42,630 nucleotides of DNA from an uncultured Verrucomicrobiota bacterium (GCA_937867415.1 CALMKO010000084.1:1-42630), one strand, 5' to 3'; counted from the stretch's first letter, positions 32,928 through 42,448 are shown. Numbers and translations: made by a program. Notes: a model not told the origin generated them from the sequence alone.

Positions 32928-33887
32928 ATGAAGTTAAGCCATCGGATGATTGCGTCTTTGCTGCTCACCGCATCCCCTGCGGCGATCGCAAACACTGAGT
33001 TGGAGACCCTGCGTTCGCGCTGCTTGGAGCAGGAGCGACAAATCCGGCATTTGGAGGATGAAAACTCGAAGCTGCGTTCTCTCGCAGGAGAGCAACGCTC
33101 GGCAGCGCCGGCTCCGACTCCTGCGAAGACCGCAACAGAGGGCCTCGTCGGGAGCAGTGGCGCCGAAGCTTCCACTTACATCGTCAAGCCAGGGGATCAC
33201 CTTGAAAAGATTGCGCGTCAGCTCAGGGTGAGTTCCGCGCAATTGGCGAAGACAAACGGCCTGAAAGGCAGTTCCGTGCTCCATCCCGGCCAAAAACTGA
33301 AAGTTCCCGGCAAGGTCGGCACGGCCACAGCCACCCCATCCGAAGCGCCGGTTGCGGCACCCGCACAGGCAGCCGCCACGCCCTCATCCTCCACACCCAG
33401 AACCCATAAGGTGAGGGCCAACGAGACTTACTCGAGCATTTCCAGGAAATACAAGATCAGCGCTGACACTCTGATCGCTGCGAATCCCAAGGTCAAACCG
33501 ACAGCCCTCCGTGAGGGTCAAGTCATCAATCTTGAGCGGCAGGTCGCCTCTCCGAGCCAGCCGACAGGTGTTCCGACCCCTGCACCTGCACCTGTGCCTG
33601 CTCCGCCAGCGGCCGAGACAGCAGTTGCGCCTGTGGCATCCTTGCCAGCACCCGAGCCGCAGCAAGGCGCCGGGCCCTCTCCTGAGGCAGCAGCCGAAGT
33701 TCCTGCCAAGGCACCCGGTAATGATCGAAAAGTCCGCCCCATCGTGATTGAAGAAGAAATGACTTACGGTGATTTCGCCACCAAACACGGCACGGATGCC
33801 GAGCGCCTTAACGCGCTAAACGGGCTAGACCTGACCCCATCCACGGTCCTCGCAAAGGGCTCGGAACTCTACGTGCCAGGAAATTAA
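32928..33887 (+). CDS. secreted LysM-repeat protein
   Basis: This 319-residue protein has a signal peptide (about 1-22, ending AIAN) followed by a short coiled coil (about 23-55, LETLRSRCLEQERQIRHLEDE in outline). Two clear LysM modules follow at 83-127 (TYIVKPGDHLEKIARQL) and 159-203 (HKVRANETYSSISRKYKIS). A Pro/Ala-rich linker (205-265) leads to a third, degenerate module at about 274-317 (MTYGDFATKHGTDAERLNALNG). LysM domains bind GlcNAc in peptidoglycan. No catalytic domain is attached, so this is probably a cell-wall anchoring or scaffold protein. It converges with the L,D-transpeptidase gene 16 bases away; a functional link is possible. Confidence 0.88.
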   Translation: MKLSHRMIASLLLTASPAAIANTELETLRSRCLEQERQIRHLEDENSKLRSLAGEQRSAAPAPTPAKTATEGLVGSSGAEASTYIVKPGDHLEKIARQLRVSSAQLAKTNGLKGSSVLHPGQKLKVPGKVGTATATPSEAPVAAPAQAAATPSSSTPRTHKVRANETYSSISRKYKISADTLIAANPKVKPTALREGQVINLERQVASPSQPTGVPTPAPAPVPAPPAAETAVAPVASLPAPEPQQGAGPSPEAAAEVPAKAPGNDRKVRPIVIEEEMTYGDFATKHGTDAERLNALNGLDLTPSTVLAKGSELYVPGN

Positions 33888-33903
33888 GGCATGCGAGGCG
33901 GTC

Positions 33904-34611
33904 TCAGCGGTAAAACACCGGCACTCCATCGCGATACGTCACCGACTCCGCACTTCCGGCTCCCAAGCGCGCCGGACGGGCGAATGGGTCCGGACTGGCC
34001 AGAGGAATTTCAGGTTCACGCGGGCCGTGTTTGCTCGGGGCATGGGTGATGACCACGGGCGTTCCCACAAGAACCGCATCAAACAGCAAAGGCACGAACT
34101 CCTTGGGCATCCGGATGCAACCGTGAGATGCAGGCTTCCCAGGCTCGGGAATCAAACCGCCATGCATTCCCACGCCGTAGGAAGTAAGGCGCATCCAGTA
34201 AGGCATTGGTGCAGGAACATACACCATCCCTGGAGGAACTCGATCACTGGCCTTTGCATCACCATCCGTCACGTTCCCAAACTCATCTTCAAACCAACCG
34301 TAAATGTTTGAGTACTTATCCGCGACTTTTTCGGTGATTTTATAGGTCCCATCCCGGGTCGAGTGACCCTCCTTGCCCGTCGCTACGTAGCACCAGCCAA
34401 TATCACGCCCGCCACGGGTGAATTCCGCGATTTGATCCGTCAGACTGATCCGAACCGCCACCTTCCCCGACCCCTGATCGTCATTCCATTGATAAAGGAC
34501 CCGCTCTGACCTTGGACGGGATGGGGGGGGGCTTGCAATCCCACACGACCCTAAAAAAGTCGCAGAAAGCGCGATAACAAGGGTAAATTGGATGGCTGAG
34601 CGTAACGGCAT
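33904..34611 (-). CDS. L,D-transpeptidase (YkuD), lipoprotein
   Basis: ATG 34611 gives 235 residues beginning with a lipoprotein signal peptide, lipobox L-G-S-C with Cys23; an upstream ATG at 34659 would bury it. The YkuD domain carries the usual active site: MHGG with His150 and SHGCIRMP with His163 and Cys165. These enzymes form 3-3 cross-links in peptidoglycan or attach proteins to it. The domain starts at about residue 50. The insert with FEDEFGNVTDGDAKASD is Asp-rich and not part of the core. The C-terminal tail (about 195-235) is low complexity and ends in VFYR. Confidence 0.9.
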   Translation of the reverse strand: MPLRSAIQFTLVIALSATFLGSCGIASPPPSRPRSERVLYQWNDDQGSGKVAVRISLTDQIAEFTRGGRDIGWCYVATGKEGHSTRDGTYKITEKVADKYSNIYGWFEDEFGNVTDGDAKASDRVPPGMVYVPAPMPYWMRLTSYGVGMHGGLIPEPGKPASHGCIRMPKEFVPLLFDAVLVGTPVVITHAPSKHGPREPEIPLASPDPFARPARLGAGSAESVTYRDGVPVFYR

Positions 34612-34630
34612 TATTTCAAAAAATTTTTCG

Positions 34631-34659
34631 TATCTATTGATAGGGAAGGTATCGGTCAA
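34631..34659 (-). promoter_or_regulatory. putative promoter of the L,D-transpeptidase gene
   Basis: On the minus strand TTGACC (34659-34654), a 17-base spacer and TAGATA (34636-34631) precede the start codon at 34611. This is a good -35 box and a weak -10 box, giving a leader of about a dozen bases. It lies in the A/T-rich gap between divergent genes. Confidence 0.38.
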
Positions 34660-34738
34660 GACTCGGTCCGGATATTTGTAGAGCCCTTTGTTTCACCGTC
34701 CTTGCACATTCCATTCCACGAGCCTACGAAAAGGGGAG

Positions 34739-35374
34739 ATGATTCGATTTTCAGTTTTGGGTATTCCGATCGAGATCCAGCCGTTCTTTTGGCTGACCTT
34801 GGTCATTCTCGGAGGGGCCAGCGGCGCGGACTCGCCGGAACAGATTCTTGGAATCGGACTATTTGTCATCGCCGGCTTCATCTCGATTCTGGTGCACGAG
34901 CTGGGCCATGCGTTGACAGCGCGTCATTTCGGAGCTCAGCCACACATCGCGCTCATCGCCTTTGGAGGATACGCTGCCTACTCGGGTGTCCGGATGTCAC
35001 GCCGCCAAAGCTTCCTGATCACCGCCGCCGGGCCAACCATCCAGCTTGTTCTGGGATTCGCGGTCATTCTTCTTTCCCTTGCCCTCCCGCCCCTCAGCCT
35101 GCACGGGGAATACTTCCTTGGGACCCTGATCTGGATCAGTTTCGCCTGGGCGATTCTCAACCTGCTGCCGGTGCTGCCTCTGGATGGCGGGCAGATGTTG
35201 GAAGCCGCGCTTGGCCCGCAACGCCTCAAAATCACGCTGTGGGTCACCATCATCGTCTCCGTCGTGGCTGGCCTGGCCATTCACGAAAAAACCGGATCAT
35301 GGATCTTCCCGATTTTCCTCGGAATGTTCGGATGGCAGGCCTTCCAGCAACTCAAGGGCCGGAGTTGGAGGTGA
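34739..35374 (+). CDS. site-2 protease family (M50) membrane metalloprotease
   Basis: ATG 34739 (211 residues) follows an AAGGGGAG purine stretch; the earlier TTG at 34688 adds a non-conserved leader. The protein has about five or six membrane segments. The zinc motif HELGH (53-57) lies in one, and NLLPVLPLDGG (141-151, Asp149 as third ligand) in another, as in M50 site-2 proteases of the short FtsH-independent/SpoIVFB-like group. There is no PDZ or CBS domain. Substrates could be a membrane-bound anti-sigma factor, but nothing nearby encodes one. It converges with the TauE/SafE gene with a gap of six bases. Confidence 0.9.
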   Translation: MIRFSVLGIPIEIQPFFWLTLVILGGASGADSPEQILGIGLFVIAGFISILVHELGHALTARHFGAQPHIALIAFGGYAAYSGVRMSRRQSFLITAAGPTIQLVLGFAVILLSLALPPLSLHGEYFLGTLIWISFAWAILNLLPVLPLDGGQMLEAALGPQRLKITLWVTIIVSVVAGLAIHEKTGSWIFPIFLGMFGWQAFQQLKGRSWR

Positions 35375-35380
35375 TCCTCA

Positions 35381-36136
35381 CTACCAGAAAATCATCCGTA
35401 GCCCCGCCAAGGTAGCAAATATCACGACCATCCACTCGAACACAGCCTGCGGAACGTATTTCAACAACCACTTCCCGCCAAAAATCCCCAAGGCCACCGC
35501 AGGGACCAGCTTGAGGTTCTCGATCAAGCTTGCCTCAGTGATCAGCGCCAGCCGGGCGTTGAGCGGGACCTTGATAAGATTGATCAACAGAAAAAACCGC
35601 GCGCCGATCCCGATCAACTCCATCTTCGGCACCTTCCTCGCCATCAGATAAAGCTGGATCACCGGCCCGGCGGCATTCGCAAGCATCGTCGCAAATCCTC
35701 CCAATACCCCGGCAGTGACACCAAAGCCCCGGGAGTCCACCAAGCGGTCAAACCCGACCGGCTGCCAGCGCCGGAACGCCTGCAAGCCCACCATCATCAA
35801 TACACAGCCGCCGATCACCTGCCGCGCGGCGGAGTCGGAGATTTTCCCCAGCAGCCACCAACCCAGCGCCACCCCTACGAGGGCAGGACCTAACAACTTC
35901 CAAACCGGCCGCCACGAGCCATGTTTCAAGAACGCAGGATAGGCCATCAAATCCGCCGCGATCAATAATGGCAGCGCAAGGCCGACCGAGGCCTTAGAAC
36001 CATAAATATCCGCTAACAGGACCACCGACACCATTGAAATCCCGCTGAAGCCCGACTTCGACAAGCCGATGCAAAACGCCGCCAACCACGCCAACAGGTA
36101 AACTCGCGGATCCGACAACATTTCCGCCCGAACCAT
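35381..36136 (-). CDS. TauE/SafE-family membrane transporter
   Basis: Anion (sulfite/sulfonate) exporter-like membrane protein with about eight predicted hydrophobic segments and the typical opening segment (WLAAFCIGLSKSGFSGISMV). A second half-repeat is visible around FGVTAGVLGGFATMLANAAGPVIQLYLMA. Starts at 36196, 36136 or 36121 are all in frame; the membrane part begins near residue 30 of the longest form, and 36136 or 36121 is favoured because the extra leader is not hydrophobic or conserved. The substrate is unknown. It is divergent from the agmatine deiminase gene with a short gap. Confidence 0.85.
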   Translation of the reverse strand: MVRAEMLSDPRVYLLAWLAAFCIGLSKSGFSGISMVSVVLLADIYGSKASVGLALPLLIAADLMAYPAFLKHGSWRPVWKLLGPALVGVALGWWLLGKISDSAARQVIGGCVLMMVGLQAFRRWQPVGFDRLVDSRGFGVTAGVLGGFATMLANAAGPVIQLYLMARKVPKMELIGIGARFFLLINLIKVPLNARLALITEASLIENLKLVPAVALGIFGGKWLLKYVPQAVFEWMVVIFATLAGLRMIFW

Positions 36137-36218
36137 CCCGAATTTCCACCATACGACAAGCTCAATCCGGTCAAATGAATGCTGGATCTGCGCCACCGCA
36201 CCAGTTCATCCTCCCGCC

Positions 36219-37265
36219 ATGACTGCCTCAGCTGCCGGATTTTCCATGCCACCCGAATGGGCCCCTCAAGAAGCGGTGTGGCTGTCATGGCCGGTCGAGG
36301 ATCCGCGCCACTGGGGTGGGGCCAAGCGGCAGATGATCTGGGCGAAATTCGCCGAAATCGCCGCGGCCATCTCCCACTTCGAGCCCGTCCGGATCAATGC
36401 TCCCAAGGCCGACCACACCGCCATTCTCAGCGCCTGCAACGCGGCAAAAGCCGTACCCGAACGAATCGAACTCTTCGATCACCCCCACAACGACGTCTGG
36501 TGCCGCGACCATGGACCCATCTTTGTCAAACACGCCACCACCGGCGAGGTGGCCGTGACCGATTGGGACTTCAATGCCTGGGGCGGCAAGTTCCCACCCT
36601 GGGACCTCGACAATGCCATCCCCGGAAAAGTCGCCACCGCCCTCGGAATGCGGCTCTTCAAAGGCGGAATGATCCTCGAAGGCGGCGCCATCGAAATCAA
36701 TGGCACGGGCCAACTCCTCACCACCGAGGCGGTGCTCCTCAACCCGAACCGCAATCCTCACCTGCAACGGGAGGAAATCGAAAAACTCCTGTGTGCCGGA
36801 CTCGGAGCATCCGAGATCCTCTGGCTTCGGCAGGGGATCGAGGGCGATGACACGGACGGCCACATCGACGACCTCGCCCGCTTCATCGATCCACAAACCA
36901 TCCTCGCCTGCACGGACTCACGCGCGGGCTCACCTAACACATCCATTCTGGCAGAGAACCTTTCACGCCTGCGTTCCTTTCTGGCACCTAACAAACGTCC
37001 TTTCGAAGTCCTGGAAATCCCCCTTCCTGAAGCCTGCGAGGTCCCCGGCTGGCGACTGCCGGTCTTGCCGGCGTCCTACGTGAATTTCCTCATCGTCAAC
37101 GGCGGTGTCCTAGTGCCGACATTCCGCCAGACGAAAAATGACGATCGCGCGCTGGGAATGATCCGCGAACTGTTCCCGACCCGTGAAATCCGCGGAATCG
37201 ACTGCCTCGAGCTGGTTGAAGAGGGCGGCACCTTGCACTGCATCTCCCAACAACAACCATCCTGA
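36219..37265 (+). CDS. aguA: agmatine deiminase / PAD-type deiminase
   Basis: Hydrolyses agmatine to N-carbamoylputrescine and ammonia, part of arginine-to-putrescine conversion. The 348 residues carry every family landmark: DVWCRDHGP (92-100), GGMILEGGAIE (149-159), DGHIDDLARF with His215, and GGTLHCISQQ with the nucleophile Cys341. No signal peptide, unlike the extracellular Porphyromonas-type peptidylarginine deiminase that shares the fold. No N-carbamoylputrescine amidase gene lies next to it. It converges with the cytochrome-LRR gene 15 bases downstream. Confidence 0.93.
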   Translation: MTASAAGFSMPPEWAPQEAVWLSWPVEDPRHWGGAKRQMIWAKFAEIAAAISHFEPVRINAPKADHTAILSACNAAKAVPERIELFDHPHNDVWCRDHGPIFVKHATTGEVAVTDWDFNAWGGKFPPWDLDNAIPGKVATALGMRLFKGGMILEGGAIEINGTGQLLTTEAVLLNPNRNPHLQREEIEKLLCAGLGASEILWLRQGIEGDDTDGHIDDLARFIDPQTILACTDSRAGSPNTSILAENLSRLRSFLAPNKRPFEVLEIPLPEACEVPGWRLPVLPASYVNFLIVNGGVLVPTFRQTKNDDRALGMIRELFPTREIRGIDCLELVEEGGTLHCISQQQPS

Positions 37266-37280
37266 CTCTCTAACAATCTA

Positions 37281-38816
37281 TCAGGCCTCGATGCCAGCGA
37301 TGATCTCGCAGCCCGGAAGTTTTTCCTTAAGCGCCTTGATGGCCTCCGGACTCACCGCCGTCTGCCAGAGGTAGAGGCGCTTGAGATTCGGCATGGCGGA
37401 AAGCTTGCTGACACCCGCATCCGTGACTTTCGTTCCGTAGAGATTGATGGATTCCAAGGAAGGAATCTTCAGCAAGGTATCCATCGCCGCATCGGTGATC
37501 CCCGTCTCGGCCAGACGGATCATCTTCAGGTTCTTCGCCGGGGCCAGCTTGGCCACGGCTTGATCGGTGATCCTGGTGGCTGATAGATCGACCGTCACGA
37601 GGTGGGGAATCACCGGGTCCAACTTTTGGAAAATGGTGTCATCCAGATTCGCACGCAGCGAGACCGCCGTGAACGTGAGCAGGGCGGATTGCTGGGATTC
37701 AAAGGTCAAGGCCCCGGGAAACTCTTTGGCTAGACCCGCAACGGCGGCTTTGAGCGCGTCATCAGGCCCGACCGGCACCGGATCAGACGTGCTTGCATCC
37801 GCCCCGCCTTTGGCCGGCGGCACGAGCTTTGAAATCGCCTCCTGAATGGGTGCCGGGACCACATAGTCCGCCAGAACCTTCGCAGGGTCGGCACCGTTGT
37901 CGATCCACCACTTGAGAATGGCCACCTCGCCGTCCGTGAGGTCCGGCTTGCCCTCGGGCGGCATGTGCTCCTCATCATCCATCGGCAGGTCGATCCGGAC
38001 GATGATGTTGCTCTCTGCGGACTTGCCGGGGACGAGCCCGGGCCCTTCCTTGCCACCTTTCACGAGCAGTTCATAGGTATCCATCCGGAATTTACCCTTG
38101 GCCTTGCCCTCCTTGTGACACTGCACGCAACGCTGTTCCAAGATAGGGGCCACCACGCCTGCATAGACGGATGCCGCGACCGGAGCCGCCGTGGGTTCTT
38201 TAAGTTTGGGTTCACTCGGCTTGAGGCCTAACACCTTCCTGACAGGAACCGGCGCAAACTCGGTTAGATAATTCTCACCATGGGTGATCGACGCCCCGTC
38301 ATGGCTTGTGAAGCCCATCACACCCACGCTCCCGAACAGCAACACCCGGTAAAACACCGGCCGGCCGCCCGTCGAAAGCGTCCACGCCTTCGTTAAAAAG
38401 GTCACCACCGCCGCGACTGCGAAAGCCAAACCGCCCCACAGATGCCGCTCGACCAAGGCACTTCCCACGAATTCCTCCCCTCCTTGATAGAGTAAAAATC
38501 CCGCGAGGACTGCGACGATCGCACTCGCCGCCCCGAAAAACAACGGCACCAGGGAAGCCCGCTCCTCGCCCTCGGAGCGACGCCTGAACATCGCTGCCAA
38601 TTCCTGAAACACAATCAACGCAAAGACCCCGATCGGCAAATGCAGCAAAACCGGGTGAAAACGGCCGATGAAACGCACCGCATCCGGCATCTTCTCGGGA
38701 GCCGGAGTCCCCGCCAGAAACGGCATCGCGATCAAGCCCGCCGCAGTGAGGAGGCCAAGGAACGTAAGCGCCCATGGTTTTCTCCGCGGCACTGGGGTGG
38801 AATTCGGGTCGGACAT
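37281..38816 (-). CDS. DUF2231 membrane protein fused to PSC cytochrome c and leucine-rich repeats
   Basis: This 511-residue fusion starts with a basic N-terminus and a membrane segment (15-35), then a DUF2231-like four-helix membrane domain (about 50-175; RFHPVLLHLPIGVFA). Residues about 215-310 form a planctomycete-type cytochrome c (PSC) domain with haem motif CVQCH (230-234) and candidate axial Met285 in HMPPEGKPDL. The C-terminal part (about 395-500) has leucine-rich repeats of the ITDAAMDTLLKIPSLESINLYG type. PSC domains usually sit before PSD1/DUF1549 modules in giant secreted proteins; here the LRR replaces them. Possible role: electron transfer at the inner membrane with a protein-interaction platform. 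No signal for partner oxidase genes here. Confidence 0.85.
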   Translation of the reverse strand: MSDPNSTPVPRRKPWALTFLGLLTAAGLIAMPFLAGTPAPEKMPDAVRFIGRFHPVLLHLPIGVFALIVFQELAAMFRRRSEGEERASLVPLFFGAASAIVAVLAGFLLYQGGEEFVGSALVERHLWGGLAFAVAAVVTFLTKAWTLSTGGRPVFYRVLLFGSVGVMGFTSHDGASITHGENYLTEFAPVPVRKVLGLKPSEPKLKEPTAAPVAASVYAGVVAPILEQRCVQCHKEGKAKGKFRMDTYELLVKGGKEGPGLVPGKSAESNIIVRIDLPMDDEEHMPPEGKPDLTDGEVAILKWWIDNGADPAKVLADYVVPAPIQEAISKLVPPAKGGADASTSDPVPVGPDDALKAAVAGLAKEFPGALTFESQQSALLTFTAVSLRANLDDTIFQKLDPVIPHLVTVDLSATRITDQAVAKLAPAKNLKMIRLAETGITDAAMDTLLKIPSLESINLYGTKVTDAGVSKLSAMPNLKRLYLWQTAVSPEAIKALKEKLPGCEIIAGIEA

Positions 38817-38864
38817 AGATTTACCCCCACCATACGTCGGAGCGGCGTCAGGTCTTTCTAAAAT

Positions 38865-39089
38865 TCAAACATCGATCGGATCACCCGACACTCTGGATTT
38901 CGACGCCTTGCCCCGCTTGAAAAACGGCACCCAGCGGGTCACATCGTAACCGAGATACGCCATCGACTTCACGAAGATGAGCAAGGCCGTCGCCTCGTCG
39001 ATCAAAGGAATCGGATCCGGGAGCGGCCCGGCGATCAAAAGATACAGCCCTGATAAAATCGCGAAGAACCAAGCAAATTTGCGCTTCAT
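38865..39089 (-). CDS. small membrane protein, DUF1232-like
   Basis: A 74-residue protein with two hydrophobic stretches ([17 protein letters not shown] and [16 protein letters not shown]) joined by [11 protein letters not shown], which resembles the P-D-x-I-P-x-x-D signature of DUF1232/YkvA small membrane proteins. The C-terminus is basic and polar. It lies between the GH13 gene and the cytochrome-LRR gene on the same strand, 37 bases downstream of the former's stop. Function unknown. Confidence 0.7.
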   Translation of the reverse strand: MKRKFAWFFAILSGLYLLIAGPLPDPIPLIDEATALLIFVKSMAYLGYDVTRWVPFFKRGKASKSRVSGDPIDV

Positions 39090-39126
39090 AAAATGGAAGG
39101 TAGCATCAATCCCACCCGATGCAACT

Positions 39127-40935
39127 TCAAGGGTCCTGCAAGATTTCCAAAATCATGGCGCTGCAGGGCGCGAGATCAGGCAGCGCGATTTCTCCAGCTT
39201 TCGCCAGCCCGGACCACTCGCCATCAAGCCGATTGGTGAATTTCCATCCGTCACCCGGCTTGCGCCCGATGAAGTTCCAAGCATCGTCCGGCAAGCTTAC
39301 TTGAACGTCTCGCAGTGTTTCCGAGCCGTGGAAATTCGCCACCACCAGGAACGACTGGCCGCTCTTCGCATCGTGGCGGAGGAACGCATACAGCCAGTGA
39401 CCCGATGAAGTCTCGGCACCCAAGCGGCCGAATTTCGGATTCTCAAGATTCGCGTGGTTGAGGCCATAGAACTCGCCCGCCGTAAAGGCCGGTCCCTGAA
39501 TCGCACGGATCAACTTTCCATACCACTCGCGCAAATCCTTCTGCTCATCACTCAACCGACCACCATCGAAGCGCCCCCCGTTCACCCACTTGGTAAACTC
39601 GGGCATCGACCAGTAATCAAAAATCGTCGTGCGCGCATCATCCCCACCGAAGCCTTCCGTTCCCGCTGCCGGCTCACCCACTTCCTGGCCGTGATAAAGC
39701 ATCACCGGCCCGCGCCCCATCGCGAACAACACCGCAGTAACCGGACGCCCCACCTTCATCCCGAGGCCCCCCCATTCCTTCGGGCTGGCAATCCGCACCT
39801 CGTCATGATTCTCCGCATAGCGCAGTGACTGATGGAAACGCGCTCCGGTAAAGGTGATCGGGTCGAGATCATTCGCCCATTTTCCCGAATCATAAAGCCC
39901 CTCTAACACATCATAACTCGGATCATCATACACCGCATCGAAACCCGCCTTGATCAGCTCATCCAGCACATGCCCGTCGGTGAGTTTCGCGGGGTCATTG
40001 TCATAGGCCTCCGCAGAGAAAAAAACATCCGCCTGCCGCGCCCGCGCCCGCTTCACCGCCCAGGCCCAGAACTCGATGGGCACCATGTGCGCCATGTCCA
40101 CACGGAACCCATTCACTCCCAGCCCCTGCCAATAGCCGAGAATCTCATCCATCGTCCGCCAGGTCTTGGGAACTTCTGTTAGATCGGCGTCCGGCCCCGG
40201 AAGATGACCCGTTGCCCGACCTTGGGTGAAGTCATGTCCGTAGTTCAACTTCACCGTCTCATACCAATCGTGGATGGATGGTGCCCATGAAATCACGTTG
40301 TTGCCCGTGACCCGCCCATGGTGCTTTTCCGGGGCGAAGGAACCCTCACAGCCCGGCATCCCCAGCGTGGGCAGCTTGAGCGGCGCGCCTCCGCCCGGAT
40401 CTCCCGGACCCAGATAGTAAAAATGGTTGTCGCGATCAAAAAAAACATCCCGCTTGTCACCCTGCCCAAATGACGATTCCGGCCTCACGTCCGAGTCATA
40501 AGATCGCGCCACATGATTCGGCACGAAGTCGATAAGCACCTTCAGGCCCAACGCATGACAACGTTTCACCAAAGCCTGGAACTCTTCCAAGCGCTTTTCC
40601 GGCTCCACTGCATAGTCCGGGCAGACGTCGAAGTAATCTTTAATCGCATAAGGACTTCCCGCGATGCCTTTGAGAATATCCGGGCTATCCGCCGGGCGTG
40701 TCGGGTAGGCCGTTCCGCTCGCCTGCTCCAAAACCCCGGTGAGCCACAGGTGGGTGAATCCCATTCCTTTCAAGGATCTTAAAGCAGCGTCATTGATTTC
40801 AACAAATTTCCCACAGCCATTTTCCGCTAGTGTCCCGTTGGTCTTGCGGGTCTCGTTGGTGTTGCTGAAAGTCCGAACCATCAGCTGATAGATCACGGGA
40901 CGTGGAGCTTCCTCGGCGCGGCAAAAACTGCTCAT
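39127..40935 (-). CDS. alpha-amylase family protein, GH13
   Basis: 602 residues with the GH13 (beta/alpha)8 barrel motifs in order: DFVPNHV (136-142), GFRVDMAH with nucleophile Asp280, SAEAYDN with acid/base Glu309, and AENHDE with the transition-state Asp378. A C-terminal beta-sandwich follows (about 510-602). It likely acts on alpha-1,4-glucans or related oligosaccharides. The N-terminus ([18 protein letters not shown]) begins just before the catalytic domain and looks like the end of a lost signal peptide: an in-frame TGA lies 18 bases upstream of the ATG, so no longer form is available. The enzyme is therefore cytoplasmic or the leader was truncated. Confidence 0.92.
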   Translation of the reverse strand: MSSFCRAEEAPRPVIYQLMVRTFSNTNETRKTNGTLAENGCGKFVEINDAALRSLKGMGFTHLWLTGVLEQASGTAYPTRPADSPDILKGIAGSPYAIKDYFDVCPDYAVEPEKRLEEFQALVKRCHALGLKVLIDFVPNHVARSYDSDVRPESSFGQGDKRDVFFDRDNHFYYLGPGDPGGGAPLKLPTLGMPGCEGSFAPEKHHGRVTGNNVISWAPSIHDWYETVKLNYGHDFTQGRATGHLPGPDADLTEVPKTWRTMDEILGYWQGLGVNGFRVDMAHMVPIEFWAWAVKRARARQADVFFSAEAYDNDPAKLTDGHVLDELIKAGFDAVYDDPSYDVLEGLYDSGKWANDLDPITFTGARFHQSLRYAENHDEVRIASPKEWGGLGMKVGRPVTAVLFAMGRGPVMLYHGQEVGEPAAGTEGFGGDDARTTIFDYWSMPEFTKWVNGGRFDGGRLSDEQKDLREWYGKLIRAIQGPAFTAGEFYGLNHANLENPKFGRLGAETSSGHWLYAFLRHDAKSGQSFLVVANFHGSETLRDVQVSLPDDAWNFIGRKPGDGWKFTNRLDGEWSGLAKAGEIALPDLAPCSAMILEILQDP

Positions 40936-40993
40936 CGCCGGGAAACCTAATCAGCGCGGGATACTTTGCCAAGTCATGGTTCTCCCGACGTTA

Positions 40994-41278
40994 TCATTTC
41001 CGAGTCTTCGAGCGCTCCTCACGGATCACAGCCAGCGCATCATACAGCGCGAATAAAATCACCACCACCGTCGCCGCCGCGCAGCCACCCCACCAGAAAA
41101 TCACCCGCCACGGGCTGGTCCAGATCCAGTCGTTGAGCACCCACAACCCGGTGACCATCATTGCCAGCGGAAACAATGTCAGCCGCCCGAGCCATTTCCT
41201 GCGCTCATGCCGATGATGCAGAATCGCCCGGGCCAAGCCCTTGCTATCATCCCATGGCCCACGTTGTTGATCGTTCAT
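40994..41278 (-). CDS. small two-TM membrane protein
   Basis: A 94-residue protein with a charged N-terminus (about 1-30) and two hydrophobic segments (about 32-50 and 58-80, including VIFWWGGCAAATVVVILFAL), ending in a basic tail (REERSKTRK). No family recognised. It starts 12 bases after the prepilin peptidase stop, so the two are probably one transcript. Confidence 0.65.
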   Translation of the reverse strand: MNDQQRGPWDDSKGLARAILHHRHERRKWLGRLTLFPLAMMVTGLWVLNDWIWTSPWRVIFWWGGCAAATVVVILFALYDALAVIREERSKTRK

Positions 41279-41290
41279 CCCCCTGAAAAA

Positions 41291-42448
41291 CTACGGCATC
41301 CCCAGCGGCGCAAGCGTCGCCATATACCATTCCCAAATCCGCCATGCACCAAACAACCAGGCCGCCGCACCCATCGCCAAAAATGGACCGAACGGCAGCT
41401 GCTTGCCAAACCCAATGCGTCCGATCACCGCCGCGACAATCGCAAAAACCGATGCACCGAACAGCGAGAAAAACACCCCGCTCCAGCCGAAAAACGCGCC
41501 GATCATTCCCAACAAATGCACATCCCCCATCCCCATCGCCTCGCGCGGGATCACCGTGCTGGTCGCGCTTCCATCCAGCGACTTGATCTTCGATAGGGCA
41601 TGCACCGTCCCGTCCGGCAGTTGGATTTCCGTGTCGCGGATGATCAAGGTCCCCGCAGCCACCGCCTCACCGCTCACCCGGATCTCGGTGGCCTCCACGA
41701 TGAGACGATCCGACTTCCGAGAAAAAATATCCCACCACGCGATTCCCTCGCCATCGATGACGAACTCCATCGGATCCTGATCGTTCTCCGGTTCCTTCAA
41801 GTGCCAGTCCACTGCCTTGTCGAACTTCAGCGCCTTTTTCCCGAATGCCATTTTCCCAAACTCGACCACCAACCACAGCCCAAGGAAACCCGCGAGCCAA
41901 CCCATGACACCTTGTTTCAGCCCCTCCAGCCAGTTTCCCGCCTCACCGGCCAGCACCGGCAACTGCGGCCACACCATACAAGCCCCAAGCCCCAGGACCG
42001 AGCCCGCCCACGTCAGCGAAGTGGGGATGATCAAGTGCTCGGCATCGATGAATGTGATCGACACCAACAAGGCCATCAGCACCCACAAGAACACGATCAC
42101 CCCGATCGATTGCGAGGCGAACAGCCACCACACCACGGTGAAAAGAATCGCCGTAAGCAGCTCCACACCGAAGTAGCGGAAAGCGATCGGAGCCGCACAT
42201 TCCCTACATTTTCCCCGCAACCAAAGCCAGCTGATCATGGGAAAATTCAGCCACATCGGAATTGGCTTTTTACAAAGCGGGCAGAACGAACGCTTCGGCT
42301 CATTCACCGACATCCCCAGCGGAACCCGATAAATGACCACGTTTAAAAACGAACCGATGCAAGCGCCGATCAGAAAGGCCGGAACCAGCCAAATCCAATG
42401 CTCAAAGGATGGGTAAAATAATGAGTCAGGCAAAGCTCCGCCATTCAA
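41291..42448 (-). CDS. prepilin peptidase (A24) with ~100-residue insertion
   Basis: Membrane aspartyl protease that cleaves, and often methylates, prepilin-type signal peptides. The N-terminal part has GACIGSFLNVVIYRVP (28-43) and a zinc site of four cysteines (CPLC 56-59, CREC 81-84). Catalytic Asp135 lies in FIDAEHLIIP and Asp309 in GMGDVHLLGMIG, the two A24 motifs. Between them, residues about 203-303 form a soluble, beta-rich insert (VDWHLKEP, IVEATEIRVSGEAV, RDTEIQLPDGT) not seen in PilD or GspO of proteobacteria. It is the likely processing enzyme for the pseudopilin-like giants elsewhere in the window; the link is inferred. Confidence 0.93.
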   Translation of the reverse strand: MNGGALPDSLFYPSFEHWIWLVPAFLIGACIGSFLNVVIYRVPLGMSVNEPKRSFCPLCKKPIPMWLNFPMISWLWLRGKCRECAAPIAFRYFGVELLTAILFTVVWWLFASQSIGVIVFLWVLMALLVSITFIDAEHLIIPTSLTWAGSVLGLGACMVWPQLPVLAGEAGNWLEGLKQGVMGWLAGFLGLWLVVEFGKMAFGKKALKFDKAVDWHLKEPENDQDPMEFVIDGEGIAWWDIFSRKSDRLIVEATEIRVSGEAVAAGTLIIRDTEIQLPDGTVHALSKIKSLDGSATSTVIPREAMGMGDVHLLGMIGAFFGWSGVFFSLFGASVFAIVAAVIGRIGFGKQLPFGPFLAMGAAAWLFGAWRIWEWYMATLAPLGMP

